This document shows, one piece after another, positions 1 to 7,561 of a stretch of 64,000 nt of DNA. Position 1 is the stretch's first letter, and every line of letters begins with the position of its first letter. The DNA is from Micavibrio sp. (GTDB taxonomy: Bacteria > Pseudomonadota > Alphaproteobacteria > Micavibrionales > Micavibrionaceae), in contig DUBU01000013.1 of assembly GCA_012960155.1 (NCBI GenBank), forward strand, positions 65,377-129,376, given 5' to 3'. The notes under the pieces were generated by a model, which saw only the letters and a list, made by a program, of their open reading frames with translations, searched no databases and had not been told where the DNA came from. The translations under genes and the position numbers were made by a program.

Positions 1-133
1 AACCCGTCAGGACGAGAAGGCCGGTTAGGGCAGCGAGCCCTAACCCTGCCTTTGTGCGCCCTGTAAAGGGCATGGCGTTGCTAATTATGCGGTTAACGAG
101 CATTTGCTCTGCTGTTTCTAACAACGCACTCAT
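1..133 (-). CDS. Small membrane protein, YqjE/holin-like, 3' part missing
   Basis: The first 44 codons are visible and the gene runs off the left edge. The protein starts MSALLETAEQMLVNRII and enters a small, Gly/Ala/Leu-rich hydrophobic stretch (KAGLGLAALTGLLVLTG) that looks like a membrane segment. It begins 3 bp after the stop of the DUF883 gene, so the two should be co-transcribed. A DUF883/YqjD protein followed by a small hydrophobic partner matches the yqjD-yqjE arrangement of other proteobacteria, which is the only basis for the YqjE-like label. Function is unknown beyond a likely inner-membrane role in stress. Confidence 0.55.
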   Translation of the reverse strand, partial: MSALLETAEQMLVNRIISNAMPFTGRTKAGLGLAALTGLLVLTG

Positions 134-136
134 GGC

Positions 137-424
137 TTATCTCCGTGCCAATAGCATGCTTGCCAGTACACCAACACCAAATGCTACGGCGACTGATTTG
201 CCTGGTTTAGCTTTTACGCCAGCTTCAAGACTCTTGTATGTGTCTTGTGCGCGGTGCTCCATTTCACCAATGCGGTGAGCAAGCATCTTTTTCATTTCCT
301 GAGTATGCTGCGTACCATCTTTGCGAATGTGCTTAGTCAGCTCCACAACATTTGTACGTAGGGAATCAAGATCTTCGCGGATTTCGTCGATTTCGGGATA
401 TGTAGTTTTCTTAGACTTAGGCAT
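137..424 (-). CDS. DUF883 / ElaB-YqjD-like membrane-anchored stress protein
   Basis: This 95-residue protein has a charged, helical N-terminal part (residues about 10-70) with coiled-coil character and a single C-terminal hydrophobic segment (about 76-92) ending in ARR. That is the architecture of the DUF883/ElaB-YqjD family. In E. coli these are inner-membrane proteins that bind ribosomes and are expressed under stationary-phase stress; that knowledge is from the family, not from this sequence. The start has a good ribosome binding site (GGAGG about 8 bp upstream). An exact EcfG-type promoter lies 42-66 bp upstream of the start codon, so control by the general stress response is likely. The next gene follows after 3 bp. 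Confidence 0.85.
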   Translation of the reverse strand: MPKSKKTTYPEIDEIREDLDSLRTNVVELTKHIRKDGTQHTQEMKKMLAHRIGEMEHRAQDTYKSLEAGVKAKPGKSVAVAFGVGVLASMLLARR

Positions 425-465
425 CTTGGCCTCCTTCGTTAAATTAATTTGCCTTGCAATAATTC

Positions 466-490
466 AACGATGCAGGTGCGAAGAAGTTCC
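466..490 (-). promoter_or_regulatory. EcfG-type (general stress sigma) promoter of the DUF883 gene
   Basis: Read on the minus strand, GGAAC (490-486) is followed by a 16-bp spacer and CGTT (469-466). This matches the published alphaproteobacterial EcfG consensus GGAAC-N16/17-CGTT exactly. It lies 42 bp upstream of the DUF883 start codon and points toward it. Two more exact matches occur near 4.6 kb with the same 16-bp spacer. Confidence 0.8.
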
Positions 491-512
491 GAATTTTTCA
501 GAAAATGTCTAA

Positions 513-1238
513 TTAGTCGATTTTGCCGGTGAACATATAACCGACACCACGGACTGTTTTAATAAGTGTAGGGGACTTTGTATCATCGCCAATCTTTTTA
601 CGAAGGCGTGCGATCTGGATATCGATGGCACGGTCATAGACGTCATACTCGCCGTCACGAGTTAGCGTGAACAGTCTTTCGCGGCTTAGAGCTTTGTTAG
701 GGGACAGTAATAAAGCCTCTAATAACTTGAACTCGCCAGTAGTTAATTCTGCTGATGAAGAGTCTTTATTATATAGCTGGTATTGGTTGCGATCGAGAAT
801 CCATTGTCCTTCGAACGCAATTTTTTCTGCTGTGTCCTCGGATTCTTTGGGTGCTGCCGGGGAATCGTTGCTCGGTTCTTTGCGGCGCAGTACAGCCTTA
901 ATACGCGCAGACAACTCACGCATCTCGAATGGCTTGGTAATATAGTCGTCTGCACCCATTTCTAGGCAGACAATCTTTTCAGTTGTATCGCTTTTGCCTG
1001 ATACGACAATGATACCGGCGCTTGTTTTTGAGCGGAATTGGGGGATTAAAGTCAGACCTTCGCCGTCCGGAAGCACCAAATCAAGAAGAATTACATCTAA
1101 ATGCTGATCAGCTTTTTCCAGTGCCGATGCAGAGTCTCCGGCAGTTACGATTTTGTAGCCGTCTGCCTCTAAGTATTGCGTGATAACGATTTGCAGGTTT
1201 TCGTCATCATCGATACTAAGCACTGTTTTCTTGTTCAT
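513..1238 (-). CDS. OmpR/PhoB-family response regulator
   Basis: This 241-residue regulator has a receiver domain (about 5-118) and a C-terminal winged-helix domain (about 145-240, ending near RGVGYMF). The acidic pocket is D10-D12, the phosphoacceptor is D53 in LLDLVLPDG, and the conserved lysine is in YITKPF. I use the ATG at 1238; an in-frame GTG five codons upstream (1253) is possible, and neither has a clear Shine-Dalgarno. It is transcribed divergently from the ECF sigma gene. No kinase is directly adjacent, although the hybrid kinase at 1995-4238 is close. Target genes are unknown. Confidence 0.9.
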   Translation of the reverse strand: MNKKTVLSIDDDENLQIVITQYLEADGYKIVTAGDSASALEKADQHLDVILLDLVLPDGEGLTLIPQFRSKTSAGIIVVSGKSDTTEKIVCLEMGADDYITKPFEMRELSARIKAVLRRKEPSNDSPAAPKESEDTAEKIAFEGQWILDRNQYQLYNKDSSSAELTTGEFKLLEALLLSPNKALSRERLFTLTRDGEYDVYDRAIDIQIARLRKKIGDDTKSPTLIKTVRGVGYMFTGKID

Positions 1239-1369
1239 GGTTTTTGGTACCACGCTTGTTACAAAAATGAAACAAAGTTTTTCAGTATTGAAACGAAAGT
1301 GACAAAAGGGGGTTACATGGCTGTCCTATATTGAAACTGTAAGCAACGAAAACAAAAGGAATAGATACC

Positions 1370-1903
1370 ATGTTTAACAATGCAGCACTTATTCAAGAAA
1401 CAGAACGCCTGAACAAATTTGCGTGGCGTTTGACCAATAACGTGCACGATGCTGAAGACTTGGTTCAGTCCGCATTATTGCGCGCTATTGAAAAGAAACA
1501 CATGTTTAAAGAAGGTACAAATCTGTACAGCTGGGTTTCAAAGATCATGTTTAATATGTTTGTTTCAAAATACCGTCGTAAGGTAAAATTTGAAAGCCAG
1601 TATGATCCAGAACCTTATTTGGAAAAGCAAAGTGTTAAGGCACAGCAGGACATCGAAATGGAAGTCCAAGATGTTGAAAAGGCTATGCAAACACTTTCAG
1701 AAGATCACAAAGACATTCTTATTATGGTTTGTGTAGAGAATATGCAATATGCCGAAGTAGCTGAGAAACTGAATATCCCTGTAGGTACTGTTCGTTCACG
1801 TTTGTCACGTGCTCGCGATAGTCTGGAGCAGGCTATGACTCAGCCTAAGGTAGATGCTTTCATGACACCGGCTCCTGAAATGGCCGCACGCATGGCAGCG
1901 TAA
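1370..1903 (+). CDS. ECF sigma factor, probably EcfG-like
   Basis: The 177-residue protein has sigma region 2 (about 8-75, including DAEDLVQSALLRA) and region 4 (about 112-162, with a helix-turn-helix around VAEKLNIPVGTVRSRLSRAR). There is no region 1 or 3, as expected for an ECF sigma factor. The ATG has an AAAAGGA ribosome binding site. Three exact EcfG-type promoters in the next 3.3 kb make this gene a good candidate for the general stress sigma factor or a paralogue. No NepR or PhyR gene is visible next to it, so that assignment is inference. A strong terminator follows at 1943-1970. The C-terminal tail after region 4 (about 15 residues) is low-complexity Ala/Met/Pro. Confidence 0.85.
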   Translation: MFNNAALIQETERLNKFAWRLTNNVHDAEDLVQSALLRAIEKKHMFKEGTNLYSWVSKIMFNMFVSKYRRKVKFESQYDPEPYLEKQSVKAQQDIEMEVQDVEKAMQTLSEDHKDILIMVCVENMQYAEVAEKLNIPVGTVRSRLSRARDSLEQAMTQPKVDAFMTPAPEMAARMAA

Positions 1904-1942
1904 TATAAAGAGTTCTAGTTCCCACTCAACTCCCCTGTATCT

Positions 1943-1970
1943 AGACCCGGTTAGCGCCGGGTCTTTTCTT
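1943..1970 (+). terminator. Rho-independent terminator of the ECF sigma gene
   Basis: A perfect 8-bp stem (AGACCCGG pairing with CCGGGTCT) with a 6-nt loop is followed by a T-rich tract. It lies between the convergent sigma and kinase genes. Confidence 0.85.
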
Positions 1971-1994
1971 TTGGTTTAATTATTTAGGTGAGTA

Positions 1995-4238
1995 TTAAGC
2001 CGCTTTTTTCTGCCGCTGGATCTGGTTCAAAATTTCTTTCTTCAGATCAGCTTCTACGATCGGCTTAGGAAGATAGGCATCCATACCAGCCTCGATACAT
2101 TTATCTTTGTCTCCGACCAGCGCGTGGGCTGTCATACCGATAATAGGGGTGTGATCCAGTTTTTTGCGCTTCTCCAGGCTGCGAATTTCTTTTGTTGCTG
2201 TGAAGCCGTCCATTTCGGGCATCTGGATATCCATCAGTACGACGTCATAGTGGTTGTTTTGCCAAAGTTCTAGAGCCTCTACGCCAGTATTGGCTACGTC
2301 AAAGGTGATACCAATGTCTTCTAAAATATAGCTGATAACTACTATATTGCCTTGGTAGTCTTCGACAAGAAGCGCTTTGCTCTCGCCGTTTAGGGACGCT
2401 TTGATTTTATCGTCCAGTTTCTTGCTGGTTTTTCCTTTGTCCTGTTCGATAACGGTTTCAGTCGTTTTGTATGGAATAATCAGACTGAAGGTAGAGCCTT
2501 TTCCAGCCTCACTGCTTAGGAAAATATCTCCGCCCATTAGTTTCGCTAGGTTGCGAGAAATAGGGAGGCCAAGGCCTGTGCCGCCGTATTTACGTGATAC
2601 GGATGAATCTCCTTGTTTGAATTTTTCGAAAACTAGGTCGAAGTTTTCCGGCGAAATACCAATGCCGGTATCGGATACATTGATGCGCAAGAAATCTTTG
2701 CCGTCGCGTTCTTCGATTTCCGTGCTTATTTTTACGCCGCCATCATCAGTAAACTTAATGGCATTACTGATCAGGTTAACTATGATCTGACGCATACGCA
2801 CAGGGTCACCATGGAATGATTTGTTTTTCAGTGCTTCGTATTCAAATACAAAGCTAATACCTTTTTCATTGGCTTTTACGGCCATCATACTAATGACTTC
2901 TTCAAATAGCTTGCCAGGTTCGAAATCAGTAACTTCAAGCTCAAGCTCGCCGCTTTCAATTTTAGAGAAGTCCAGTACGTCATTAATCAGGTCTTTGAGG
3001 GATGATGTACTTGATAGCAAGGTGCCAATCAGCTGTTGCTGTTTATCATCCATATTGTCTTTGCGCTTATCCAGAATTTCAGCAATACCGCTGATGGCTG
3101 TTAGCGGTGTTCTGATTTCATGGCTCATATGGGCCAAAAATTCACTTTTTGCCCGGTTGGCACTTTCGGCTTGTTCTTTTTCTGCCGCCAGCTTCTCTTG
3201 CGTTTTGACCATATGCGTGATGTCAGTATGAGCGCCGACTAAACGTGTTGCGTTACCATTCTCATCAAACAAACCTTTTGCACGGGATTGAACCCATACC
3301 CATCGGCCCGAGCTGTGCTTCATGCGGAACTCTTGGCGATATTCAGATAGCTCAGCATTTAGGTACTGTTCAACATAGGCCATGACCTGATCTACATCAT
3401 CAGGATGGATAAGATCTTTGGCGTCTTCTATAGTGCCGTTACCTGCTTTTTGATCGTAACCAAGCATCTCGAAAAAGCGGCGTGAATAAAAAATTTGATC
3501 GTTTTTAATGTCCCAATCAAAAATTCCGTCTTCTGTCCCCTCTACTGCTAGCATAAAGCGCTCTTCTGTATCTTTTAAGGAGGCGGCGACTACATTGCGA
3601 GATCTTTGAGCGCGTAGCAGAAAGCTATTGAAAATCAGAAGTAAGGCCGTACCAATTGAAATGCTTATTAGCAGAGTGTTCAAATATTGTGTTTTAGTAT
3701 TTTCCAATGAATCGAAACGCTCGTCCAAAATTTGGTACTGCTCTTCCAGTATGTCCGAATTAATGCGCGTTATGTTGTTTTTGAGTGAGTCGACAATTTC
3801 AACGTCTTCGAGAAACGTCTTATCAACCTGTGGTGCAAATGTCTGGGCACGCAATTCAAGTTCTTTGGAGAAGTCGGTAAAATAGCTTCTGATTTCAGCT
3901 AGACGACTTTGTTGTGAGGGATCATTGTCAGTAAGTTCGTTTAAGGTAGCCAAGTGATTTGAAACATCACCTTTTTTAAGCTCGTAATCTTCAAGGAATT
4001 CCTCTTCGCCGGTTAGTAAGAAGCCGCGCTGCGCCGCTAACATACCTTCAATCAGTGTGGATAGCTGTTCTGAAGTTGCAATGATATCATGCGATTCCAT
4101 GACAAGATCGTCTGTCTTGTCGAGTTGTTTATCTCCTGTGATCATGCTGTACATCAGCGAGCCCGAGCACGCGACCAGGATCACTACAAAGATCAGGAAG
4201 TTCCTTACAAGCACTTTGTCCATTTTTGCTTTCGGCAT
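1995..4238 (-). CDS. Hybrid sensor histidine kinase, CHASE3-PAS-HisKA-HATPase-REC
   Basis: This 747-residue membrane kinase has a first membrane segment (about 11-31), an extracytoplasmic CHASE3-like helical domain (about 35-180), a second membrane segment (about 186-208), and a PAS domain with PAC tail (about 222-345). HisKA follows with phospho-acceptor H373 in AHMSHEIRTPL. The HATPase domain has N-box NLISNAIKF and DTGIGI and GGTGLGL boxes. A C-terminal receiver has D670 in VLMDIQMPEMDG. CHASE3 domains sense unknown signals. A hybrid kinase of this type usually passes phosphate to an Hpt protein or a separate regulator; none is fused here. Its place in a stress block makes a role upstream of the general stress response plausible but unproven. 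ATG at 4223 is an alternative start. Confidence 0.92.
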   Translation of the reverse strand: MPKAKMDKVLVRNFLIFVVILVACSGSLMYSMITGDKQLDKTDDLVMESHDIIATSEQLSTLIEGMLAAQRGFLLTGEEEFLEDYELKKGDVSNHLATLNELTDNDPSQQSRLAEIRSYFTDFSKELELRAQTFAPQVDKTFLEDVEIVDSLKNNITRINSDILEEQYQILDERFDSLENTKTQYLNTLLISISIGTALLLIFNSFLLRAQRSRNVVAASLKDTEERFMLAVEGTEDGIFDWDIKNDQIFYSRRFFEMLGYDQKAGNGTIEDAKDLIHPDDVDQVMAYVEQYLNAELSEYRQEFRMKHSSGRWVWVQSRAKGLFDENGNATRLVGAHTDITHMVKTQEKLAAEKEQAESANRAKSEFLAHMSHEIRTPLTAISGIAEILDKRKDNMDDKQQQLIGTLLSSTSSLKDLINDVLDFSKIESGELELEVTDFEPGKLFEEVISMMAVKANEKGISFVFEYEALKNKSFHGDPVRMRQIIVNLISNAIKFTDDGGVKISTEIEERDGKDFLRINVSDTGIGISPENFDLVFEKFKQGDSSVSRKYGGTGLGLPISRNLAKLMGGDIFLSSEAGKGSTFSLIIPYKTTETVIEQDKGKTSKKLDDKIKASLNGESKALLVEDYQGNIVVISYILEDIGITFDVANTGVEALELWQNNHYDVVLMDIQMPEMDGFTATKEIRSLEKRKKLDHTPIIGMTAHALVGDKDKCIEAGMDAYLPKPIVEADLKKEILNQIQRQKKAA

Positions 4239-4286
4239 GAATCTATGAATACATTACTTCTTATAGGCTTATCAATGATTCTACCA

Positions 4287-4322
4287 CAAAAAAGCGCCCC
4301 AAAATCACTTTTGGGGCGCTTT
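4287..4322 (-). terminator. Terminator of the DUF1328 gene
   Basis: A perfect 14-bp stem (4291-4304 with 4309-4322) closes a TCAC/GTGA tetraloop. Read on the minus strand it is followed by a run of Ts, directly downstream of the DUF1328 stop and before the kinase gene. A-rich flanks make it possibly bidirectional. Confidence 0.9.
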
Positions 4323-4340
4323 ATTTTAATTATACGTTAT

Positions 4341-4517
4341 TTAAGCCGGTGGGGTACGGCCTCTGAGTGCGTGTACAACAGTGGCAATCAGGAATAATAC
4401 TAGAAACACTACGAATAGTATTTTAGCAATTTCTGCAGATGCAGCGGCGATCCCGCCAAAACCTAATACACCTGCAATTAATGCGACTACTAAAAATGTT
4501 AATGCCCAACCTAACAT
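4341..4517 (-). CDS. DUF1328 family small membrane protein
   Basis: This 58-residue protein begins [20 protein letters not shown] and has two hydrophobic segments separated by a short [13 protein letters not shown] hairpin, then a short basic tail (ALRGRTPPA). This is the layout of the DUF1328/YtjA family of tiny inner-membrane proteins, which are often stress-induced in proteobacteria. The start is supported by AAAGGAG 7-8 bp upstream. An exact EcfG-type promoter sits at 4586-4610, divergent from another for the OmpA-like gene. The gene is followed by a strong terminator and so is a single-gene unit. Molecular function is unknown. Confidence 0.9.
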   Translation of the reverse strand: MLGWALTFLVVALIAGVLGFGGIAAASAEIAKILFVVFLVLFLIATVVHALRGRTPPA

Positions 4518-4585
4518 GACAGGCTCCTTTCGTTGTTCTGAACATTGGCCCGAAATATTTGGTATCGGGCGAACTCGGTTATTCC

Positions 4586-4610
4586 AACGTATGAGGGACG
4601 GTGTGGTTCC
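4586..4610 (-). promoter_or_regulatory. EcfG-type promoter of the DUF1328 gene
   Basis: On the minus strand GGAAC (4610-4606), a 16-bp spacer and CGTT (4589-4586) match the EcfG consensus exactly. The element lies about 70 bp upstream of the DUF1328 start codon. Confidence 0.8.
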
Positions 4611-4623
4611 GAAAAAATAATTG

Positions 4624-4648
4624 GGAACAAATTCTTTCTTGTCGCGTT
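4624..4648 (+). promoter_or_regulatory. EcfG-type promoter of the OmpA-like gene
   Basis: GGAAC (4624-4628), a 16-bp spacer and CGTT (4645-4648) match the EcfG consensus exactly, 53 bp upstream of the OmpA-like start codon. It is back to back with the DUF1328 promoter, giving a divergent stress-regulated pair. Confidence 0.8.
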
Positions 4649-4701
4649 TGCTAAACGTTCCTTCTGCACAACAGAATTATAAAATTGAAAGGATTGTAAC
4701 A

Positions 4702-5358
4702 ATGAAACATTTATATAAATTCGCTTTGGGTACCGTTGCTGTGTTTGGTCTGTCCGCTACGACGGCACAAGCAAATGACTTTACTTCACACCATTTGGTT
4801 GATGAAAAGCCATATGAAAGATATGCAGAGCAGCTGCCGTCAGATGAGAAGCTGGAGCTTCGTGAATATCTGGATTATGAACAGCGCGAACCATGTCAGA
4901 ACTACCAGCCCATTCCACAAGGCTTCATCATGGATGGTTGTCACTTGAAGCGTGAAGAGCCGAAAGTAACAACTAAATATGTTCCGATGAAAGAGCCTGA
5001 GCCACAAATGCAAATTGGTGATGTAATTAGTGATTACGAAATCAACTTCGCATTCGATAGTGCAGCTATTGAGCCTGCGGCCGGTTATACAATTGATCAG
5101 ATTGCTGAAGAGATCAAAGAGTACAAACCTGGTGAGGTAACAGTTGCTGGTCATACAGATACAGTAGGTTCAGCAGCTTATAATGCTGATTTGTCAGCAC
5201 GTCGTGCCGATGCTGTTTCTCAGGCATTAACAGATCACGGTGTTGAAAACCGCATTATTGATGAGGAAGCATATGGCGAGAGCGATCTTGCTGTAGAGAC
5301 ACGTGATGAAGTTCGCTTAAGAGAGAACCGTCGTGTTGTTGTTGAATTCCGTAAATAA
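4702..5358 (+). CDS. OmpA-family peptidoglycan-binding outer-membrane protein
   Basis: The 218-residue protein has a signal peptide (residues 1-24, cut after TTAQA) and a short middle region with one Cys pair. Its C-terminal OmpA-like domain (about 110-218) has the conserved INFAFDSAAI strand, VAGHTDTVG, LSARRADAV and ENRRVVVEF motifs. Such domains bind diaminopimelate in peptidoglycan. There is no obvious N-terminal eight-stranded barrel, so it is a short envelope-anchoring type and not full OmpA. I chose the ATG at 4702, which has AAAGGA upstream and starts the signal peptide. It is preceded by an EcfG-type promoter and followed by a terminator, which suggests a stress-induced envelope protein. 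Confidence 0.88.
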   Translation: MKHLYKFALGTVAVFGLSATTAQANDFTSHHLVDEKPYERYAEQLPSDEKLELREYLDYEQREPCQNYQPIPQGFIMDGCHLKREEPKVTTKYVPMKEPEPQMQIGDVISDYEINFAFDSAAIEPAAGYTIDQIAEEIKEYKPGEVTVAGHTDTVGSAAYNADLSARRADAVSQALTDHGVENRIIDEEAYGESDLAVETRDEVRLRENRRVVVEFRK

Positions 5359-5374
5359 TCTAAGCTATACAGAA

Positions 5375-5400
5375 GAGGGGCTTAGGAGCCCCTCTTTTTC
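5375..5400 (+). terminator. Rho-independent terminator after the OmpA-like gene
   Basis: GAGGGGC (5375-5381) pairs perfectly with GCCCCTC (5388-5394) across a 6-nt loop, followed by five Ts. It ends only 22 bp before the next start codon, so the downstream gene must rely on read-through or a very close promoter. Confidence 0.88.
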
Positions 5401-5422
5401 TATCGCTGGTGTGAGAGTAACC

Positions 5423-5611
5423 ATGAGTTCCGAGACTGTTTTTACAGACTATGAAATTCAAGCCTTGTTGGATGGCGCGCTTGCCCCTGAGGAAGAAAAG
5501 GCAGTGCGGGAGTTAATCGAAACTAATGAAGATGCTCGTAACCGATACAAGCAGCTTAAGGCTCAAAAAATGGCGCTTAAGAGATGGTGGGTTTCGCAGG
5601 TTAAGCACTAA
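5423..5611 (+). CDS. Orphan anti-sigma-like small protein
   Basis: This 62-residue protein (MSSETVFTDYEIQALLDGAL, then a charged helical stretch of EEEKAVRELIETNEDARNR type) resembles the cytoplasmic N-terminal domain of alphaproteobacterial anti-sigma factors: a YxDG-like turn, then helices with L-x-x-x-P/N-E-x-A spacing. It lacks a zinc-binding HxxxCxxC motif and a membrane segment. The start at 5423 lies just after a terminator. A second terminator follows at 5636. Its closeness to an ECF sigma factor and EcfG-type promoters is suggestive, but the family call rests on remembered pattern similarity. It could also be an unrelated helical protein. Confidence 0.5.
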   Translation: MSSETVFTDYEIQALLDGALAPEEEKAVRELIETNEDARNRYKQLKAQKMALKRWWVSQVKH

Positions 5612-5635
5612 GTCCGATTACACGAAACATGAGAT

Positions 5636-5679
5636 AAGCCTTTTCTAGTTGTTCAGCAGAAAGGGCTTTTTTATTTTTC
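5636..5679 (+). terminator. Rho-independent terminator after the anti-sigma-like gene
   Basis: An 11-bp stem with one G-U pair (5636-5646 with 5658-5668) and an 11-nt loop is followed by a T-rich tract. Confidence 0.8.
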
Positions 5680-5795
5680 TGAGCCATAATTTTATACGAC
5701 TGATATACAGGGATATGCTGAAAGCCCCATGTTTTCAGTGTTTTAACGTTTGCGCGTATACTCTGACCTTATAGCATTTAAGCAAGGAGGGCTAG

Positions 5796-7343
5796 ATGGC
5801 ACGTAGTACAGCAACTAATATTATTGGTTTTCGTAATTCTCAAAAGTCGGGTGGTAATTCACATGAAATGGCAGCTAAGTTGTCTGCTTTGGATAAGTCT
5901 CAGGCATGTATCGAGTTTGAGTTGGACGGCACAATTATTACGGCCAATCAGAACTTTTTAGATACGATGGGGTATGCGCTTGAAGAGGTGCAGGGCAAAC
6001 ATCACAGCATGTTTGCCGAACCTTCATACGCAGCGAGCGCCGAATATCGAGAGTTTTGGGAAACTCTTGCAGAGGGGCGCTTTCAAGCGGCTGAGTATAA
6101 GCGCCTTGGTAAGGGAGGCAAGGAAGTCTGGATTGAGGCCTCTTATAACCCCATTCTGGATAAGCATGGCAAGCCCTTTAAAGTTGTTAAATATGCCACT
6201 GATGTAACAAGCCGTAAGATGGAATATGCGGATTTATTAGGGCAGGTTACTGCGATTAACCGTTCGCAGGCTGTTATTCACTTTGATCTTACGGGCAAGA
6301 TTGTCGATGCCAACGAGAATTTTCTGTCTGTGATGGGCTATTCGCTCGAAGAGATTAAGGGGAAGCACCACAGTATGTTCGCAGAGCCTGACTATGCACA
6401 AAGTGATGAATATAAGTCATTTTGGGAAGCGTTGCGACGCGGTGAGTTTCAGGCAGGGCAATATCGCCGTTTAGGTAAGGGTGGTAAGGAAATCTGGATT
6501 GAAGCCTCTTACAATCCTATTCTTGATCTCAATGGTAAACCTTTCAAGGTTACCAAGTTTGCTACTGACTTAACGCCCCGAAAGGAAGAGAATCGTCAAC
6601 TGGCTGACGATTTTGAAGCTAATGTGCAATCATTGGTGCAGGTGGTCGCATCTTCTGCGACGCAGATGCAGTCCACAGCACAAACCTTGGCAGCGGGGGC
6701 CGAAGAAACCAGTACGCAGTCAAATACCGTAGCCGCAGCAACAGAAGAGCTGTCCGCATCTGTGAACGAGATTTCAGGGCAGGTGACGCACTCAGTCAAA
6801 ATTGTTGATGATGCTGTTGCGGAAGCTAAGAAATCTGAACAGCTTGTGGCAGGCCTTCTGGAGGCGGCAACGAAAATTGGTGAAGTTACGGCGCTAATCT
6901 CTGATATTGCGAACCAGACCAACTTGCTGGCGCTTAACGCGACTATTGAAGCAGCGCGAGCAGGCGAGTCCGGTAAGGGCTTTGCCGTTGTGGCTTCTGA
7001 GGTTAAGTCTCTGGCGGCGGAAACAGCTAAGGCTACCGAGGAAATTGAGTCACAGATTAATGGTATTCAAGATGTCAGCCGTTCAACTGCGGATGCGATC
7101 CAGAATATTACCAAGGTGATCACTAATGTAAGTGAGATCAGCACAACAATCTCGGGAGCTGTTGAAGAGCAGTCTGCGGCAACGCGCGAAGTATCATCGA
7201 ATATCGCGGGTGTACAAACTGCTGCCAACGAAACAGGTCAGTCTTCTGCAACGATGCTTGATGTTGCCAAGGGGCTTTCAGAGCATTCAGAGGATTTAAG
7301 CAAGCGTGTTGAAGACTTTTTGAGAAATGTGCGAGCTATGTAA
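5796..7343 (+). CDS. Soluble methyl-accepting chemotaxis protein with tandem PAS domains
   Basis: The 515-residue receptor has no membrane segment or signal peptide. Two PAS-PAC domains (about 27-145 and 150-268) are followed by a methyl-accepting signalling domain (about 275-510) with the hairpin tip around [19 protein letters not shown]. The two PAS units are near copies: both contain [18 protein letters not shown] and [11 protein letters not shown]. This is a recent internal duplication or is kept alike by recombination. PAS domains of this type often carry heme, FAD or small ligands; the ligand cannot be told here. The start has a strong AAGGAGGG site. No che genes are adjacent, so it must signal to a kinase encoded elsewhere. 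A terminator follows. Confidence 0.92.
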   Translation: MARSTATNIIGFRNSQKSGGNSHEMAAKLSALDKSQACIEFELDGTIITANQNFLDTMGYALEEVQGKHHSMFAEPSYAASAEYREFWETLAEGRFQAAEYKRLGKGGKEVWIEASYNPILDKHGKPFKVVKYATDVTSRKMEYADLLGQVTAINRSQAVIHFDLTGKIVDANENFLSVMGYSLEEIKGKHHSMFAEPDYAQSDEYKSFWEALRRGEFQAGQYRRLGKGGKEIWIEASYNPILDLNGKPFKVTKFATDLTPRKEENRQLADDFEANVQSLVQVVASSATQMQSTAQTLAAGAEETSTQSNTVAAATEELSASVNEISGQVTHSVKIVDDAVAEAKKSEQLVAGLLEAATKIGEVTALISDIANQTNLLALNATIEAARAGESGKGFAVVASEVKSLAAETAKATEEIESQINGIQDVSRSTADAIQNITKVITNVSEISTTISGAVEEQSAATREVSSNIAGVQTAANETGQSSATMLDVAKGLSEHSEDLSKRVEDFLRNVRAM

Positions 7344-7372
7344 CCAATAGATTTATTCCTACGAATAATATG

Positions 7373-7413
7373 CGGTGTGCCTTTCTAAAACGGGGCACAC
7401 CGATTTTATTTTT
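7373..7413 (+). terminator. Rho-independent terminator of the chemoreceptor gene
   Basis: CGGTGTGCC (7373-7381) pairs perfectly with GGCACACCG (7394-7402), followed by a T-rich tract. Confidence 0.85.
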
Positions 7414-7561
7414 AGGGTTGAGGCGTGGGGAATCAGCTTTTCTTGCGTATAAACTCAACTATCTGAATAACCATTTAAAAATAGCCTTATCGTGGTGAAG
7501 GGCTGTAGTGAACATGCTATCTTATGTGGCAGTGCAGCGATAAATAAAGAAAGTCCAGGTT

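Noticed and set aside
1268..1337. Repeated TGAAAC/ATTGAAAC words (1268-1273, 1287-1294, 1330-1337) between the regulator and sigma genes
   Set aside because: Spacing is irregular and the words are short and A-rich. They could be regulator sites, but nothing supports a specific binder.
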